Source: Eutypella sp. D-1
Lineage: Eukaryota > Ascomycota > Sordariomycetes > Xylariales > Diatrypaceae
Direction: 5' to 3'
DNA: 64,000 bases
Assembly (NCBI GenBank): GCA_023313575.1
Contig: JAJTTP010000011.1
Coordinates: forward strand, 496,001 to 560,000
The notes beneath the pieces are model-generated. The model saw nothing but the letters and a program-made list of their open reading frames with translations, did not search any database and was not told the origin of the DNA. How positions within the stretch are numbered: position 1 is the stretch's first letter; each line of letters opens with the position of its first letter. Below, piece by piece: positions 9,880 through 20,580 of this stretch. Made by a program: the position numbers and the translations under genes.

Positions 9880-12800
9880 CTTGTGGAGTGGGGTAGATGG
9901 AAAAATAGCTACTTGGGAAGGCAAATATCAAGCCGGACGAGGCGCTGAGGCTGGACGACAAGACAAGAATATGACGAACAGAATACCTTCGATGGAGGAT
10001 GTAAATGATATGATGTATTTTTGTTATACTAGTATGTGATAGAGAGTTGTTGTAGAATGGAGGAAGAAGAAGAAAGGGAGGGTATGTAAGTAGATCTGGC
10101 TGGGCGGCTATGACGACAGTGGGGACGATGTGGGTGGAAGCCCAGGTCTCCGAGACTGGCTTCCTTGGACATTGACACCCCTGTCCTGTTCTTGATCATT
10201 TAGAATGGGTGAATCAAGTGGTGTGGTACGTATTCTAGTGTAGCCCTCCACCACCGTTGTGCAGTCAGTCCTGCCAATGGGGAGAGGCATCAGGATACCA
10301 GACCCACGCACCGAGTGTGGCTTTGTCTAGTTTCTTTACAGCCCACTCAAGGGCCATCGAAGACCCGATGGTGCAGGAAGACACTACGAGCCCCTCCTAG
10401 ATGCCCCCAAGACCCTCTCGAGACCCTCCATGGTCCTCTCTCCTGAGATAGAACGTGCGATACTGGTTCAAATGACACGCGCTGCCATCCTATCAATGAA
10501 GAATGTCGTGTTGGGTACTTGAGCGCGTATCCCGTGGGTGGGTGTTCCAGGGTTCTCCTTCACATGCACCCGCGACACCCTACATTCTACCTAGGTACCC
10601 TACACGACCTATCATCCCTACACATCCAGTAATTGCACATGATAGGAGCCGGTGACTTGAACCTGGTGCGAGGATGTCAGGCACTCTGGGCACTCGGGCT
10701 CTAAGTTGGTTACTGTTGGTTTCACTTTGGTACCCGGCGTCTTCCTGCTCTATGCGAGGAATGTATCCTTATCCTTACAGATGCGGTTTCTGGGGGATTA
10801 GACACGTATGTGGATTAGCGTATCTGTTCCGGATATGACTGGAATGGTAAAGCGAAGAACGCCCGATTAATCACTGCACACTACTGGAGCCACCGGGCAC
10901 GATATGAAGGACCTGTTTCGGTGCCGCCATCGGCGGATGACGTCGGAATGCAGGCTGGAGCCAACCATTTGACCATTTGGCCAACTACTGGGTAATCTTG
11001 GCCGTTAGTATATCATAAGGGAAACGGCGAGATTCCTCTCCAACTCTTAACAGATATCATCTATACCCACTGTCGAACCAGGAGCAGGCAAAGGCTTTTC
11101 CGTGGACCTGGGGTATCCCGGCCGTCGCTTGTTCCCAGTACGTAGTAGTAGCACAATATGCCGCGATTGGGCATCGGCACAGCGCTAGCTTCGCTACCTA
11201 GGTGCAATGATGAGGAATCGCTAGGAATCGTGCCTGTCATCACGTCGTCTTTTTTTTGTATTGGGAATGAATGGCCGAGCATTCTTCCCAAGTAATTCCT
11301 TGCGACTTAACCCCAGCTCCCACAAAATTGCCCGTTTTGCCTATTAGCTATGCTCCGTTGGGATCTGCGCGCGATAACTCCCCCGGCTTCTAGGGGCGGC
11401 CAGAACCCCCTCAGAATGTCTTTCGCAGCTATGTAGGTATGCAGCCTGTGCTATTTCGATTACAACTCGCATCTTGGCGGGGCGGATCCCACACATCCAA
11501 CAACGCGGGTAGATGCAGCCACACCTGAGAAAGAGGGGAAGGAAATGGAAAAGATATGTTTTACGAAAGAAAAAAATAAAATGAAATAAAAAGAACCGTC
11601 GTGCCTCACCAGCGGCGACATATTCATTCCCCTGTCCAGTTCCCCGCTGCCCTAACAAATGCCAGCGCTGATCCGATCTGGCCTGTGGGGAGTACATACA
11701 AACTATGGATTAGTATGGAGTATATGGGGAAGAAAAGCATGCGGCCTGCTATGCCAGTGGCCGCATAAAATAGATAAGTTGGACCTCGGTGAGCATGCTG
11801 GCGCCTTATAATCGGCCTATACCGCGCGTTGCTGCCGAGGGAATTGCCTATGTAGAGTAGTTCCAGGGACGCCGGCTCCCGACGCCTGCGCGCAGGAAGA
11901 TCCAACGCATACATATCGGTAGATGCCAGTAGGTGATGGTGCGTTCCGGTGAAGGTCGAGGCTCATGCTCATACCACCACTAGCTTCCTGCCAGTCACCG
12001 ATTTTGGGATTCCCCTGAGGCCTTGTCATGCCTAGGCCGAGGATTCGTGCCTGGCAATATAGAATGGTGATTCCCTATTCGGCTTTGACCGCGTATGTGG
12101 TGACCAGGAAGGGCAGAGCGAATCAATAGCCAGTCTGCGAAAGCATGCAAGTACGTATAATTAGGACCCTCAGGTCGAAGAACACCCGACGGAGCTCATT
12201 ATGACTGTGGCCACTGATAACTACCTAGGTACTTAAGTATCCAAGGCACGTGATGAGTTACTACACCAACTATCATCCTACGTATGCTTGCCTTAGGTCT
12301 CTCGAGCCTATAAGTAGTCCCCAAAATTTGACCGAGGGGAAGGAGACTGCTGAGCTATAATTTACCTTCTATCAAGAACCTTATCGATGCATGATCTAGA
12401 AGCTTGACTTGAATCACACAATGTGACGAGCTATACGGCTGTTACGTGGTAGATCTAAGAAAATTGCTGTCATTCGCCCTGAACGCTGCTCTCAACTGAG
12501 CCCTAGTTTGGTTCGAGAGCACTAAAAGGATATAGTACAGCTGAAGCCCGACCCTTAATGGTTCAAAGCAAATGATAAGGGTTTGAGCATTGAATATCCT
12601 CGATTTCTAGGTACGACTACCGTGATACCTAGCTATGGTGGTGTAGGCCCAACCCAATATACCCGAGCACGTACTTATAACCCACGACTTACCATGGGGA
12701 TGTAGTACATAGGCCCAAGCTAGAAGGGGAAATTCGATGCGCCCCTCCGAGATCTATGGCCTTCGACCATGTCTTCTTCAGTTTTGTTGTGTCGTAGTAC

Positions 12801-13180
12801 TCCTCGTTCGACTTTTGATATACACAGTTCGGATTATAATGGTACATGAGATCGAACCCTTCTCTTATCCTTCTTCTCTTTTTTCTCTCTGCTCTCTCGC
12901 GCGAATCTTCCCTATCGCGAAACCAACCAAAAAAATTCTAATTCCCGCACCTAAAACGCCAGGCCAAATGCTGCTATAGGTCGAACGGAGAGATGAGATG
13001 GATATATGCGTCGTAAGTTCGTTTTCCTGGGTGAATGGGCGGGGGCCGGGGGGGGGGGGTGCTCGTTCGGAGCCGGAACGGGTCCCGGGGTTTACGAATG
13101 CCATCGGCGACGCTCGTGACTGGACGGTACGGGGAAGACGTTACGCCGCTCGTCGGCGCTCTGCCGTCCGGACACTAGTG
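9880..13180. other. Intergenic region between RS-rich protein and PAM16
   Basis: I find no supported gene in about 3.3 kb. The left end is the promoter of the RS-rich protein gene. TAGGTA-type motifs occur near 10590 (CCTAGGTACCC), 12224 and 12608. Short open frames on the minus strand at 11344-11914 are low-complexity, with no domain. The right end, near 12865-12905, is pyrimidine-rich (TTCTTCTC repeats). Confidence 0.4.
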
Positions 13181-13767
13181 CTACCGGTCCTTGTAGACTT
13201 TCGGTTTCCAACCCTCTTTTATCTCTGCTTCCTGGGCGGCCTTCTCCATAGCGGGACGGACCTCGGCCTCGATGCGCTCGCGGGCGCGGACGACCTTGCT
13301 CTGGAGGTAGAAACTGCCGCCCTTCTCGGGATTGTTGGCGTCGAAGAGGCGCTTGTAGCGCTCCATGATCTCCTCCATGTTGGCCTGCCCCCCCTGGGGG
13401 GGCTTGACGTTCAGGATCTTGCAGGCCTCGTCCAGCGTCATGCCGCTCGACAGGTTGGCGCGCCCCCCCGTGCCGTTCGGGTTGAGCTTGGCCTGCGCCC
13501 GCGCGTAGTGCGACGATGCCTGCGCCTGCTTGTAGGCTTCGGTGAAGGCTCGCCCCATCACCCGGCTGCCAGTTATTATCGCCTGAAATAGAAATCGGTG
13601 GGCCTATAGAGATGGAAGTATGGTTAGCGGGCAGGCCGGCATCGGGAAACGAATGAGAAAATTCATGGATGGGTATAGATGGGTATGCGATTCCACGGAG
13701 GCACGGAGGGGGAGGCGTGAGATATTCGTCAACCATCAAATTTGATTAAATCTTGCACACGTACCAT
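13181..13767 (-). CDS. PAM16: Mitochondrial import motor subunit TIM16/PAM16
   Basis: Two exons give 141 residues. Exon 1 (13767-13765) is only the ATG; a phase-0 intron of 161 nt with donor GTACGT follows; exon 2 is 13603-13181. The joined start MAHRFLFQAIITGSRVMGRA matches the PAM16 family opening, and the J-like domain follows (MTLDEACKILNVKP, then NMEEIMERYKRLFDANN, then SFYLQSKVVRARERIEAE). PAM16 sits on the matrix side of the TIM23 complex and restrains the J-protein PAM18, controlling mtHsp70 during preprotein import. The J-like domain lacks the HPD tripeptide, as expected for PAM16. Length is normal. Starting at the internal Met of exon 2 would remove the N-terminal membrane-associating segment. 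Confidence 0.93.
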
Positions 13768-14027
13768 GATTGTGGAGGAAATAAAGGGGTCAAAGGACTG
13801 TAAAAGTCCAAATCTGGCTGTCTAGGGAGCGGAACGCCGGCGAGAGCTCGGGTTGGGATTCGAAGAAAATCGGAATCGAATATTGGTAAAGTTTTATTTC
13901 TTTTTTATTACTTTCCAATTTCTTCCCCGAATGAATTTGGATGCGCCGATAAGAAGTTTCCTACTCCCCACTTTCCCACCACTCACCTACCCGTCAAGCC
14001 GTGGACCCACCTGCCTGCCTGTCTGCC

Positions 14028-14465
14028 TAGGTACTTGGGTAGGTACAAAAGTTAAATATGCGCCATGCCTCCTTGGGACTAGACCATTTTGTCAGGTGCC
14101 CGGTCTGGGCTCTTGGGATTTCAGCTTCTTGCACCAAGAGGTTCCTGTCCCATCTCATCTTGATCGGAACTTTGCTGTCCGATCCCCGATGACGTTGCAT
14201 AAACCACCTACATTGAAAGGCGGGAGGAACAACATGTGGCCTGACAGCGGTGCACAGCTGTCGGAATTCTCATAATGTGAAACTTAAGCTTTTTGGCAGC
14301 TGGCTTAATTGTCCTACTAGGTACTTGGGTAGGTACTATCCGTACATACACGTATGAAGGTACCTAATTGTCTGCCCACAGCCACTGCTAGGTACTCGTA
14401 GTAATATGCCGGTAGTGGAGGCAATAAGCAGTAAACAGTTGCAGTTTAGGTACTTAGGTAGGTAG
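14028..14465. repeat. Three dispersed TAGGTA-type motifs in one promoter
   Basis: TAGGTACTTGGGTAGGTAC occurs identically at 14028-14046 and 14318-14336. A close relative, TAGGTACTTAGGTAGGTAG, lies at 14447-14465. Similar motifs recur elsewhere in the window, for example at 43375-43406. Confidence 0.6.
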
Positions 14466-14816
14466 TTAATTCAGAAGAGCTGTGAGGACACACAACATCA
14501 TCCAAAGCAACTCCTTTGCCAAACATTTCCAACATTCAAACAAGCATTTTCTACATTAATCTCATAATATCATATCAAGCACCCTTTTAGGAAAAAAAGC
14601 TTTCAACAGCCACTATTTATCCCCCGTCTCCTTTTTTTTCGTCGAACCACAAAACTGCCATCCTACTTTTTTTCCCCGGCGACATCACAACTTTGGCCTA
14701 CGGGAGCTTTTCCCTCTGTGATATTTCACAAGCTGGCCTCGAGTTTGAAATCATCCCTGACTATCTGAGATCCTCATTTCGATATTCCACATTCCACTTA
14801 CGCCATAGTTAACAAG

Positions 14817-14855
14817 TATCCGAGAGAAATATCCGAGAGAAATATCCAAGAGAAT
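14817..14855 (+). repeat. Triple 13-bp tandem repeat abutting a start codon
   Basis: The unit TATCCGAGAGAAA occurs at 14817-14829 and 14830-14842. A third copy with two changes (TATCCAAGAGAAT) at 14843-14855 ends directly before the ATG at 14856. It forms the last 39 bases of the 5' UTR of the YIP1-family gene. Confidence 0.7.
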
Positions 14856-15870
14856 ATGTCACAATACTACGGCGCACCCCCGCCGAACCAGTATCCCGCT
14901 GGCGGTGCCGCTGCACAGAACCTACAATTTTACCCGTCCTCTTATACCCCGAGCGTACCAGGTCAACAACAGCCACAACAGGCCGCATATGGCTATGGCG
15001 CACCTCCTCCCGGTCCTTCAGGTTACGGTGGTTTCGGCGGTGCCCCTGGGGTGAGCGGGCGTATGGGTGAGCAGGGCGGTCTGAGGACAGGCTGGCTCGC
15101 AGCTTTCTCAACAGAGGGATACGATGGCGAGCCGCCGTTACTGGAGGAGCTGGGAGTCAACTTTGGCCACATCCAGATGAAGGTGAGCAGAATCCCTTAC
15201 CTCCATCGTGAGGGGGGGTGGGGAGGGGGGCGTGGCGCGCGCAACATGCTAACGTTATCAACAGACCCTCGCCGTACTCAACCCCCTCGCACGAATCGAC
15301 CAGAATATAATGGACGACTCCGATCTGGCCGGCCCGATCCTGTTCTTCCTCCTATTCGGCACGTTTCTTTTGTTCAGTGGCAAGGTGCATTTCGGATACA
15401 TCTACGGCCTCGCGCTGATAGGATCCATTGGTCTACACCTCATCCTGTCGCTCATGTCGCCCGACGGTTCTACAGCTGCCGCCGCAGCGCCCTCCTACAC
15501 CACGGCGTCTAGCTATCCCGGAGATCCAGGCACGGCCAGCCACGATGATCCTAAGGGACACCTGAGCAGCACATTGACTTTCGCTCGAAGCGCAAGTGTT
15601 CTGGGATACTGTCTCCTGCCGCTGGTCATGACGAGCCTTGTTGGAATCGTCCTGCCTATGGATGGGCCGGTCGGCTACGTTCTGACCAGCGCCGCCATTG
15701 TCTGGTGCACGACCAGCGCCAGCGGCATGTTCTGCGCCGTGGGCAGGATGCGCGCAATGAGAGGACTGGTAGCATATCCTCTGATGTTGTTCTACGTTGG
15801 GTTCGGGATCATGGGAATCTTCAGCAGCCGTGGCTCGGGGAGTCTAAGTAAAGCTGCCGGCGTATCCTAA
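14856..15870 (+). CDS. YIP1-family Golgi membrane protein (YIPF5/Yip1-like)
   Basis: Two exons (14856-15182, 15265-15870) with an 82-nt phase-0 intron (branch GCTAAC) give 310 residues. The N-terminal 65 residues are a Tyr/Gln/Gly/Pro-rich cytosolic tail (MSQYYGAPPPNQYPAGG). The conserved pre-membrane motif follows: PPLLEELGVNFGHIQMKTLA, then VLNPLARIDQNIMDDSDLAG. Five hydrophobic segments fill the C-terminal half, starting with GPILFFLLFGTFLLFSGKVH. Yip1 proteins bind Rab GTPases and shape ER-Golgi vesicle traffic. The ELGVNFxHI and DLAGP signatures make the family assignment secure; the choice of paralogue rests on the Yip1/YIPF5-like order of motifs. Confidence 0.92.
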
Positions 15871-16476
15871 GAGAGCTTTCTAAGGGAGCTTAAATCGACT
15901 CTGATCGATATCTTCTAGGAAAGTCACCTCGCGACATGCTAGCCTACATAGGCTGGCCGCACTGGAGTGCCCTGGAAAAGTGACAGAGGCTCGCGCCACC
16001 ATCACTTATAAGCTATGCCATGTTACTTAGGCTGCTTGTACGGCGTAAGGTGATCTAATAGGATCGACTGCCTTGGGCTAGTAGCAGGAGAGATTACAGG
16101 AGAAGGTGATCCACAGTTGTGCAAGCCATCCATATGCCAGATATTGAATGGGCAAAGAAATGGGCAATGGACAAACATAAATAAATAAACCCCCTTCAAC
16201 AATTTGTTTGGATTGATTTCCATCCATATTCGAAATGTGAGGTCACTTGACAAGCATCTGGCAAACAGATGTCATGCCCAGACTTATTTGCCCCACTCCA
16301 CATGTCATTCACGTACGGAATTTGGGACACCCGAATTCAATTAATACCAATTCGAATACCCAACTGACCAACTTCAACAATTCTTCCGCTTTGTCCTACC
16401 GACTTACCTAGTCTCTCTGTTGCGCTCTCAATGTGATAGTAATCCCGAAAAAATCCCCGTGGATGCCATCTATGCG
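15871..16476. other. Intergenic region before the DNA-binding protein gene
   Basis: This holds the 3' flank of the YIP1 gene and the presumed promoter of the psq/CENP-B-type gene. I see no coding signal or repeat. Confidence 0.5.
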
Positions 16477-17673
16477 ATGGATCCCTCCTTGAGCACGGAG
16501 ATGCCGGGGGGTGCCGGTGCTAGCCTAACCATGCCTCCCCCGCCGGCACCGCCGGCGGCACCACCGCGGCAGCCGGCGGGAGGCCAGCCCCGCCACGGCG
16601 TCAAATACCGCGCCTACACCGAGGACGACATGAGGAGGGCCGCGCAGGCCATCATGGAGGGCATGTCGCTCCGCAAGGCTAGCGTGGCGTTCCACGTGCC
16701 CAAGACCACGCTTGCGGAGCGCATGGGCGACAAGCGGCCTAAGATAGCTCCCAAGGACGCCGACGGCGGCAGCGGTGGTACCAACAACAATAACAACAAC
16801 GACGACGACGACGGTATTAACGGCAACCATGACGGCGACGGCACCGCCTCCAAGCGGAACTTCACGCGGTACACGTGGACGGAGGCGGAGATGGCGCAGG
16901 CGGAGCGGGCGGTGCAAGGGGGCGAGAGCGTGCGGGCGGCGGCGCGACGGTTCGGGGTCCCGCCGAGCAGCCTGAACTCGCGGATGCGGGGCCGGGAGCC
17001 GCGCGACCTCAAGGGCGACGTCTCGCGCCTGACCCTGAAGCAGGAGAGCCTGTTGGCCGAGTGGGCCTCCGCCCAGGCCCGCCTCGGCTTCCCCCCCGCC
17101 AAGGATGACGTCTTCGACCTTGCCGAGCGCGTCCTCCGCAGGTCCGCCCCCGACGGAAGGACGAAGCTCGGTAAGCAGTGGATCGGGCACTGGTTGCGCC
17201 GCTGGCCTCACGTCGAGGTCCTCGACTGGAAGGCCAAGCAGGCGGGCGAGACTAGACGCAGGGGTCTGGATCTATTCGACGACTCCCATAGCGCTGTTAT
17301 TCAAAGTGAGGGTCAGCAGCAGCAACAGCAGCAGCAGCAACAACAACAACAACAGCTTGAGCAGCAAAGCACTGCAGAAGGCTGAATTTTCGTCGGCTCA
17401 GCGAGACCTAGAACGGGATACAGAATGCTGGATTTTCATTCAGACTTGGACGACTTGGACGCTATATTGTCTTTTTTGGACTGGAATTTCACCAACAGCA
17501 TACCCATTGCGCCCATCCAGGCTAGATGTGACCATTGTGAGACCTGGTGGTCTCGCGTCTATAAAGTTTCCAAAACGTCGCTCCGTCGTATTTGCCTCTC
17601 AAATCAGACTCAGCCAGATGATTATCGAACGCAACAGCACGGCATTGACATTTTCCATGATCTATTGAATTAG
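16477..17673 (+). CDS. DNA-binding protein with two psq-type HTHs and a CENP-B-type HTH
   Basis: The reading frame from the ATG at 16477 (MDPSLSTEMPGG) carries two psq-like helix-turn-helix units, YTEDDMRRAAQAIMEGMSLR and YTWTEAEMAQAERAVQGGES, each followed by an alanine-rich recognition helix. Between them lie Asn and Asp runs. Then comes a CENP-B/Tc5-type HTH (LTLKQESLLAEWASAQARLG through GKQWIGHWLRRWPHVE). Such domains normally sit in front of a pogo/Fot1 DDE transposase, but no DDE domain follows, so this looks like a domesticated or stand-alone DNA-binding protein. Two models fit. Unspliced, it ends at 17385 after a polyglutamine tract (302 residues). Spliced, an intron 17306-17401 (donor GTGAGG, acceptor CTCAG) removes the CAG repeat and continues in frame to 17673 (366 residues) with an acidic segment LDFHSDLDDLDAILSFLDW. 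I slightly favour the spliced form. Confidence 0.65.
17317..17366 (+). repeat. CAG/CAA microsatellite
   Basis: An interrupted (CAG/CAA)n tract within the psq-type gene. If the gene is unspliced here it encodes about 14 consecutive Gln; if the proposed intron is used the tract is intronic. Confidence 0.85.
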
Positions 17674-18722
17674 GCAATTGATGCCAGACCCTGCATCACG
17701 CCCGCTGAAGTGCAGAGCGACCACCAGCCGGTCAACAACCCCGAGCCAGTCACAGTCACACAATCACGTATAGGATTACTGATCCCAACCACCATTACTT
17801 TGGTATCTCCACAACCCACTAACTCGTTGGTGGAGAAGCCATAGAGTTGATGCAGCTGTTCCTAGCAGCAAACCAGTCCATACTACCGCAAGGTCTATGA
17901 GTACGCATGTATGCAACGAAGACCGTAGATATCTCTAGGCGGAATGAATCGGGTAATGAAGTGATGCCGACGAGCATACGCTGATAGAACTGGATCACGG
18001 GTGCCACGGACTATCTATCAAATATGGTTCTTGATATCCCATTTGAGCCTGCCATCCTAGATATCGGGGAACTCGGCGACATCAGAAAGTTGACTGACAT
18101 TATGCATTTATCCTCTTCCACCACCGGGGACCTTGTTCTAGACAAGTAGCATGAATATACATAAGCATTGGTAATTATTACAATTATTGAAAAGCTCCAC
18201 GCTCCCTTGATAGACATGGAAGTACAGACAGCTCCCCGCATTCCCCAACCAATCCGAGACCCTTGCGTTTTTGTGTTGATCTCTGTAGATTTGCGAGCGC
18301 GCGCGTATGAAGGATTCTGCCACCTCCGTCGGTCCCGCTCGTCCTCCGTGATACCCTTGATATGTAATACCGCCTTGTCCTCGACATGGCCTCTGCGTAA
18401 TTGGGTAGATCTGTGATCGGATTTGAACACCAGATGCAAGGGACCTTCCTATTTCTTCGATGTGAGCTTATTTCTTCGATGTGAGCTTCTCCAAGCCGGC
18501 AAGACTGATCAATTTCGAGCAGCCAAGAGGAATTGCTTCGACGTCCATTGTCCTTGACATGACAAAACGATGGGATTTTCCCCTTGCGTCTGATTTAGGG
18601 CTGCATTACGTATTAAGAGACGACCAAAGTGCTGCTTAAATCATCTATGCGAAGTTAGTAAACGTCAATCAATCGTCTGACCGTCGTTTTTCGTACATTC
18701 CCGGTGGAATTGAGTCGACACG
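17674..18722. other. Intergenic region upstream of the MFS gene
   Basis: No supported gene. Short minus-strand open frames at 17819-18439 have no domain. A perfect 19-bp tandem duplication lies at 18451-18488. Confidence 0.45.
18451..18488. repeat. Perfect 19-bp tandem duplication
   Basis: ATTTCTTCGATGTGAGCTT is present twice head to tail (18451-18469 and 18470-18488), about 235 bases upstream of the MFS start codon. Confidence 0.85.
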
Positions 18723-20384
18723 ATGTCCGACATCAGCGCCGAAATTCCCCGCAGCGGTGAGGGAGGAGAGCGCACGGCGTCGCTGGACCGCGACAAGAAG
18801 GATTTCCATGGGGCCGCTGAGAAGGGCATTCTCGCAACAGACAAGTGAGTCTCATGTCTGTCGCCCCGTCGCGCCGCCGGTCTATGGCTCACACGGGAGG
18901 CACAATTACTTAGCTACGGCGTGTCGCTGGTGGAATTTGATAAGCAGGCCGAGAGGCGGCTGCGCACAAAGATCGACTGGATGATCATCCCAACCGTCTC
19001 AATTCTGTATCTTTTCTGCTTCATCGACCGTGCAAATATTGGTATGAGAATGACTATATCATAGCAACGTGCAATGACTAATAGATCCCCAGGAAATGCG
19101 AGACTGGCAGGGTTAGAGCGCGATCTTGACTTGCACGGTCACGAGTATAACACTCTGCTGACGGCCTTCTACGTATCTTACATTGTGTTCGAGATTCCAA
19201 CGACCCTCGCCTGCAAGATGGTCGGGCCAGGATGGTTCATCCCGCTGCTCGCGCTGGGCTTCGGCATCGCGTCAATAGGCACGGCCTTCGTGCATAACCT
19301 ATCAGCGGCGTGCGGCGTGCGCTTTGTCCTAGGGATCTTCGAGTCCGGCATGATGCCCGCGACGTCGTACTACCTGTCGCGGTGGTACCGGCGAGCGGAG
19401 CTCACATTTCGGCTGTCGCTATTCGTGGTGATGGCGCCGCTGGCCGGCGCTTTCGGCGGGCTTCTAGCCTCCGCAATCCTCCGCCTCGACCGTTTCGGCG
19501 GCCTGCACGAATGGCGTATGCTCTTCGCCATCGAGGGCATCATCACTGTGGGACTATCGCTGCTCGCGCTCGCGACGCTGACGGACCGCCCCGAGACGGC
19601 GCGCTGGCTTACGCCGGCAGAGCGCGACCTGGCCATCGCGCGGGTGAAGTCCGAGCGAGTCGCGCAGACCGTTGTCCTCGACACCATGGACCGCCGCAAG
19701 CTGTGGCTCGGGTTCTGGAACCCTGTGGTTCTCTCGACCGCTTTCGTCTTCCTCTGCAACAATATCACCGTGCAGGGGCTCGCGCTCTTCGCCCCGACTG
19801 TCGTCGATACCATCTACCCGCACTACACGACGGTGCAGAAGCAGCTCTATACCGTGCCGCCGTACGTCGTGGGCGCCTTCTTCGAGGTCTTGTTCCCGCT
19901 ACTCAGCTGGTGGACCGATTGCCGCCAGATCTTCCTCGTCCTGACCGCGCCCCTCGTCATGGTCGGCTTCTCTATATTCTTGGCGACCACGAACTCTCAG
20001 GCACGCTACGCAGCGACTTTCCTGAACGCCTCGAGCTGCTTCGCGGCCGGCGCGCTGACCAACGCGCAGGCCTCGGCCCAGGTCGTCAGCGATACCTCGC
20101 GCGCGGTCTCGCTATCCATCAACATGATGTTCGCGAGCGTCGGCGGCCTTATTGCCACCTGGTCCTACCTGCCTACCGACGGCCCGGATTATCCTATCGG
20201 CAACGGCATCAACCTCGCCGCCGCCAGCTTGATTCTCGTCGTCTCCTCGGCTACCCTCGCCTGGATGCACTACGACAACAAGAAACGCGAGGACAGGGAC
20301 GTTGATGGCGAGCTGCGCGGCCTGACGACGCTGCAGATTGAGAGCCTTGAGTGGAAGCACCCTGGATTCCGATGGAAGCCTTAA
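18723..20384 (+). CDS. MFS transporter, anion:cation symporter (Dal5/Tna1-like) family
   Basis: Three exons (18723-18844, 18914-19041, 19093-20384) with introns of 69 and 51 nt give 513 residues in frame. A polar N-terminal cytosolic segment leads into TM1 with the family signature FCFIDRANIGNARLAG. The TM4-5 signature follows (RFVLGIFESGMMPATSYYLS, then RWYRRAELTFRLSLF). Twelve hydrophobic segments can be traced, with the usual charged loop around residues 240-275 (DRPETARWLTPAERDLAIAR). ACS-family members import organic anions such as allantoate, nicotinate, pantothenate or biotin at the plasma membrane. The substrate cannot be read from sequence, and no metabolic gene nearby hints at it. 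The start lies in a charged N-terminus typical of the family. Confidence 0.9.
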
Positions 20385-20562
20385 CAAAGGACAGTATTTC
20401 GTGGATAATACTCATGTGGAGAAAAGGGATATCGCGTAAAAACTGCTTCGATATAGCTGGTGACGTAGTAAATTGGGCCACGTTAGTGAATCAGAGTGTT
20501 ATTTGGAGCGGTATGGAGATCATCATGTGCCAACCCATATTTACCCCTATTGGCTTCACTGT

Positions 20563-20580
20563 GGGGGGGGGGGGGGGGGG
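20563..20580 (+). repeat. Run of 18 G residues
   Basis: An uninterrupted G tract about 180 bases after the MFS stop codon. Confidence 0.9.

Larger units (their letters stand above)
13768..14855. other. Bidirectional promoter region between PAM16 and the YIP1-family gene
   Basis: The two genes diverge from this 1.1-kb interval. It contains three copies of a TAGGTACTTRGGTAGGTA-type motif (14028-14046, 14318-14336, 14447-14465), the first two identical over 19 bases. The 5' leader of the YIP1 gene ends in a triple 13-mer repeat. Pyrimidine-rich stretches near 14630-14690 are typical of fungal leader regions. Confidence 0.5.

Noticed and set aside
13092..13739. A 215-codon minus-strand frame overlapping PAM16
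   Set aside because: Different frame from PAM16; low-complexity content and it ignores the splice signals that rebuild the PAM16 N-terminus.
16525..17211. A 228-codon minus-strand frame opposite the psq/CENP-B-type gene
   Set aside because: Antisense shadow of G+C-biased codons; the sense strand has three recognisable HTH domains.
19310..20305. A 331-codon plus-strand frame inside the MFS gene
   Set aside because: It is the shifted frame of a G+C-rich coding exon; its translation is Arg/Pro/His-rich without domains, while the main frame has full MFS signatures.
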